This document shows positions 61,413 through 64,000 of a stretch of 64,000 nucleotides of DNA, piece after piece. The stretch covers positions 20,460 to 84,459 of the forward strand of contig NZ_JALBVB010000041.1 in assembly GCF_022669155.1 (NCBI RefSeq), read 5' to 3'. Under the pieces are notes generated by a model that was not told the origin of the DNA, made no database searches, and saw only the letters and a list, made by a program, of their open reading frames with translations. Position numbers and translations under genes: made by a program. The stretch is from Kineococcus sp. TRM81007 (lineage in GTDB: Bacteria > Actinomycetota > Actinomycetes > Actinomycetales > Kineococcaceae). Numbering within the stretch: the first letter of the stretch is position 1; every line of letters starts with the position of its first letter.

Positions 61413-61533
61413 CCGCGCCCGCCGCACCGCACCGACGGCGATCGGGTCGTGACAGCGGGCTCCCGCGTTGGTAGAACTGGCGCGTCGCGCCCGGTCCCCG
61501 GGGTCGCGGCGCACAGCGTCCACCGGAGGGACC

Positions 61534-61998
61534 ATGGCCACGACCGTCGACGGCACCCAGCGCACCGGTGATCCCGGCGCGACGGACGTGCCGCAGCAGG
61601 CCGCCCGCCTGCTGGAACTCGCGCAGCGCACCGCCGACGCGGCGCTCGCCGACGCCCGCCAGCGTGCCGCGGCGATCGTCGCCGAGGCGGAGGAGCGGGC
61701 CCTCGCCACCGAGGAGAAGGCCCGCGAGGCCGCCCTCGCGCTGCACGTGGAGAGCCGCCGCCGGCAGGAGGAGGCCGAGCGGGCGATCGCCGAGGTCGAG
61801 CGCACCCGCACCGAGGCGCGCGAGCGGGCCCGCGAGCTCGCCGGCCGGCTGCTGGCGCTCGCCGAGGGACGTCCCGACGCCCTGCCGGCGGACGGCACCG
61901 ACGGCGCCCCGGTCGTGGACGGCATCGACGGCGCCCCGGTCGTGGACGGCGTCGACGGCCCGGCGGACGGCGCCCGCCCAGCGCCGGCCGCGGGCTGA
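61534..61998 (+). CDS. DivIVA-like coiled-coil protein
   Basis: 154 aa from ATG 61534 (CCGGAGGGACC upstream). The core is a heptad-patterned coiled coil (QQAARLLELAQRTADAALAD, ARQRAAAIVAEAEERALATE, RRRQEEAERAIAEVERTRTE) as in DivIVA/Wag31-type proteins. The Gly/Asp-rich tail contains a tandem repeat DG(T/I)DGAPVVDG. It lacks the N-terminal membrane-binding motif of true DivIVA; the gene at 63154 has one. Probably structural or polar organisation. Confidence 0.6.
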   Translation: MATTVDGTQRTGDPGATDVPQQAARLLELAQRTADAALADARQRAAAIVAEAEERALATEEKAREAALALHVESRRRQEEAERAIAEVERTRTEARERARELAGRLLALAEGRPDALPADGTDGAPVVDGIDGAPVVDGVDGPADGARPAPAAG

Positions 61999-62017
61999 GC
62001 GGGCGGGACGAGGCCCC

Positions 62018-63157
62018 GTGGACGTCGCGGCCATGCGGGCCAGCTTCGCCAAGGCGGCCGCCGCCGGTGACGAGGCGCCGCTGTACTTCTACTCGCACCT
62101 GTTCCTGAGGCACCCCGAGACGCGGCCGATGTTCCCCGTGTCGATGGCCCACCAGCGCGACAAGCTGTTCAGCGCGCTCGGGCAGGTGGTGGCGCTCGTC
62201 GACGACCTCGACTCCCTGGTGCCGGTCCTGCAGGGGCTCGGGCGCGACCACCGCAAGTTCGGCACGCTCGCCGCGCACTACCCGGCCGTCGGCGCCAGCC
62301 TGCTGGCGACGCTGCGGCACTTCGACGACGAGTGGGACGAGGACCTCGAGCGGGACTGGACCGCCGCCTACGGCCTCGTCGCGCAGGTGATGGTGGAGGC
62401 CGCGGACGCCGCGGCCGACCAGCCCGCGTGGTGGGACGCCAAGGTCGTCGAGCACGAGCGCCGGTCCGTCGACGTGAGCGTGCTGCGCGTGCAACCGCAC
62501 GCGCCCCTGCCCGTGCGCGCCGGCCAGGCGGTCTCGGTGGAGACGGAACTGCGCCCGCGCCTGTGGCGGTACTACTGCCCGGCGGGCGTCCACGGCCCCG
62601 ACGGGGCGCTGGAGCTGCACGTGCAGGCCCACGCCGGCGGGCCGGTGAGCTCGGCGCTGGCCCTGCACGTCGGCGTGGGCGACGTCCTGCGCCTGGGCCC
62701 GGCGGTGGGTGAGCCGGCCCTGCTGCCGGGTTCGGACCGCGACCTGCTCGTGGTGGCCGCCGGCGCGGGGCTCGCCCCCGCGAAGGCGCTGGTCGCCGAG
62801 GTCGCCGCCGGGACCCCGGGCCGCCGGGTCCACCTGTTCGTCGGCGCCCACGACGACGCGGGGCTGTACGACCTGCCGGACCTGCGCCGGCTGGAGTCCG
62901 AGCACCCCTGGCTGACCGTGACGACCGTCGTCTCCGGCGACACCCGCTCCACCCACCTGAACGGCGACCTGCCGGAGGTGGTGCTGCAGCACGGCCCGTG
63001 GAACGCCCGCGACGCCCACGTGGCGGGCGACCGCCGCGACGTCGAGCGCACGGTGGAGCTGCTGACCGCCCAGGGCCTGCCGCGCGAGCGGGTGCGCGCG
63101 CAGGTCTTCGCCCCGAGCCGTTCGGGGCCCGACGTCGGAGGGAAGGTGTCGCGGTGA
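62018..63157 (+). CDS. Flavohaemoglobin-like globin/oxidoreductase
   Basis: 379 aa from GTG 62018. Globin domain at about 1-135: FYSHLFLRHPETRPMFPVSM and GLGRDHRKFGTLAAHYPAVG with the proximal (F8) His in RDHRKFG. A reductase region follows: AGQAVSVETELRPRLWRYYC replaces the usual RxYS FAD motif with R-Y-Y-C, then VVAAGAGLAPAKALVAEV (NAD-binding GxGxxP-like) and VHLFVGAHDDAGLYDLPDL. Likely NO dioxygenase or redox sensor. Stop overlaps the next GTG. Confidence 0.75.
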   Translation: MDVAAMRASFAKAAAAGDEAPLYFYSHLFLRHPETRPMFPVSMAHQRDKLFSALGQVVALVDDLDSLVPVLQGLGRDHRKFGTLAAHYPAVGASLLATLRHFDDEWDEDLERDWTAAYGLVAQVMVEAADAAADQPAWWDAKVVEHERRSVDVSVLRVQPHAPLPVRAGQAVSVETELRPRLWRYYCPAGVHGPDGALELHVQAHAGGPVSSALALHVGVGDVLRLGPAVGEPALLPGSDRDLLVVAAGAGLAPAKALVAEVAAGTPGRRVHLFVGAHDDAGLYDLPDLRRLESEHPWLTVTTVVSGDTRSTHLNGDLPEVVLQHGPWNARDAHVAGDRRDVERTVELLTAQGLPRERVRAQVFAPSRSGPDVGGKVSR

Positions 63158-63918
63158 GCGACCAGGGGACCCCGCGCAGCATGCCGCAGGGCGCGGCGCG
63201 GGGCGTCGCGGAGGACGTCGCGGAGGACGTGACGTGGGACGTCGGCTTCGGCGCCGCCCCGCTGCTGCAGCGGGGCTACGACCGCGGCGAGGTGGACGCC
63301 TTCCTGGCCCGCGTGCGCAGCGAGGTGGGCCGGCTGGCCGCCGAGAGGGCCGCCCTGCGCGAGGAGGTCCAGGCGCTGCGCCGCAGCGCGCCGGCGGCGG
63401 GCGGGACCGCCACCCCGGTCGACCCCACGGACCAGGCGGTGGGGATCCTCGCCGCGGCCCAGCAGACGGCCGACCAGTACGTCGCCGACGCCGAGAGCTT
63501 CAGCAGGATGCTGGCCACCCAGGCGCGCGAGCAGTACGAGAACCTCCTGCAGCAGGCCCGTGACGAGGCCGACGAGATCGTGCGGCGCGCCGCCGCCCGG
63601 ACCGGCGGCGACCCCGGCGAACCGGTCGATCCGGGTGGTGCGGGTTCTCCCGCCGGGGCCGCCGTGCCCGCGGGCGGCCTGACACCGGAAGAGGTGCAGG
63701 AGCAGGTCGTCTACCTGCAGGCGTTCGGGCGCGCCTGCCGCGCGCAGCTGCGCGCCTACCTGGAGGGCCTGCTGGAGGACGTCGAGGCGCAGTGGGGCAA
63801 GGCCGATCCCGCGGCCCTGCCCGAGGGCGCCCGCACCTCCCGGAACGGCGGCGCCCCCGACGGGGAACCGGCCGTCGTGGACCTCACCGGCGACGGGGCC
63901 GTGCCGACGCGCCGCTGA
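63154..63918 (+). CDS. DivIVA-domain protein
   Basis: 254 aa from GTG 63154 (GTGA overlap). The N-terminal motif GYDRGEVDAFLARVRSEVGR is the DivIVA membrane-targeting signature, followed by coiled coil (ERAALREEVQALRRS; ESFSRMLATQAREQYENLLQ) and a disordered, Pro/Gly-rich tail. Found in actinomycetes as Wag31-like polar or septal scaffolds. Its coupling to a globin gene is unusual. Confidence 0.75.
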   Translation: MSDQGTPRSMPQGAARGVAEDVAEDVTWDVGFGAAPLLQRGYDRGEVDAFLARVRSEVGRLAAERAALREEVQALRRSAPAAGGTATPVDPTDQAVGILAAAQQTADQYVADAESFSRMLATQAREQYENLLQQARDEADEIVRRAAARTGGDPGEPVDPGGAGSPAGAAVPAGGLTPEEVQEQVVYLQAFGRACRAQLRAYLEGLLEDVEAQWGKADPAALPEGARTSRNGGAPDGEPAVVDLTGDGAVPTRR

Positions 63919-63923
63919 GGACC

Positions 63924-63952
63924 CGGGTTCCCCGCGGCTCGCGGGGAACCCG
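63924..63952. terminator. Bidirectional terminator hairpin
   Basis: CGGGTTCCCCGCG (63924-63936), loop GCT, exact complement (63940-63952), between the DivIVA-like gene and a convergent gene. Confidence 0.7.
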
Positions 63953-63961
63953 TGGACCGGG

Positions 63962-64000
63962 TCAGGGCGTGGGGACCACCTCGACGACGCGCAGGCCCCG
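63962..64000 (-). CDS. C-terminal end of a convergent gene (cut by window edge)
   Basis: The minus strand reads RGLRVVEVVPTP-stop with G/C third positions, ending 10 nt from the shared terminator. Too short to assign. Confidence 0.4.
   Translation of the reverse strand, partial: RGLRVVEVVPTP

Overview
The window is very GC-rich DNA with strong G/C third-position bias, GTG starts, 1-4 nt gene overlaps, SCO6880/DUF4913/DUF2637-type conjugation genes and Excalibur proteins. This points to a high-GC actinomycete (Actinomycetota; I cannot name the species from sequence alone). It divides into a mobile/accessory half (about 1-38.6 kb) and an ordinary chromosomal half (about 38.9-64 kb).

1-8.3 kb: an insertion-sequence graveyard. 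It holds an IS5-type transposase tail at the window edge, an ISL3-type transposase broken by a small palindromic insertion, a truncated IS5-type transposase, and a decayed 1-kb IS5-type element with 14-bp terminal inverted repeats. Among these sit a hydrolase/TetR divergent pair with two operator palindromes, a small membrane-protein gene inside a decayed tandem duplication, and a 741-codon PD-(D/E)XK nuclease-like gene preceded by a 20-codon leader with a perfect Shine-Dalgarno sequence.

8.3-18.6 kb: defence and cargo. A two-gene operon pairs a RelA/SpoT-like protein with a DUF262 (GmrS-like) protein behind a 13-bp perfect palindrome. Next come a broken membrane-anchored Mrr-like nuclease, small plasmid-type genes, a secreted HNH (DUF1524) nuclease with an Excalibur tail plus two further secreted proteins, an IS3 remnant, a CoiA-like nuclease, and a minus-strand pair with a G-run frameshift.

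18.8-38.6 kb: the backbone of an integrative/conjugative element. One plus-strand operon encodes the DNA-transfer apparatus (P-loop-like protein, small membrane protein, VirB8-like, VirB6/TrbL-like, SCO6880-type, VirB4-like ATPase, VirD4-like coupling protein, DUF4913). A minus-strand operon encodes a winged-helix Rep-like protein, a MobC-like accessory, a DUF2637 membrane/HTH protein and a relaxase. Between them lies a lower-GC three-gene operon built around a 2,093-aa Cap4-nuclease/STAND NTPase resembling Avs antiphage sensors. The Rep-like gene carries five 24-nt palindromic units that look like iterons. The module ends at a hairpin and a 3' fragment of a tRNA (probably Thr-TGT), a likely attachment site. 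No integrase is visible in the window.

38.8-64 kb: an AbiE toxin-antitoxin pair abuts the attachment site. Then come a LacI regulator divergent from an arabinofuranosidase/ABC sugar-uptake cluster (plus strand) and a long minus-strand sugar-uptake and modification operon. The latter has two permeases, three consecutive paralogous substrate-binding lipoproteins, a Gfo/Idh/MocA dehydrogenase, a PmoA-like protein and a cupin, and is headed by a 14-codon coupled leader. The window closes with a hypothetical gene, two DivIVA-like coiled-coil proteins and a flavohaemoglobin-like protein, then a bidirectional terminator and the end of a convergent gene.
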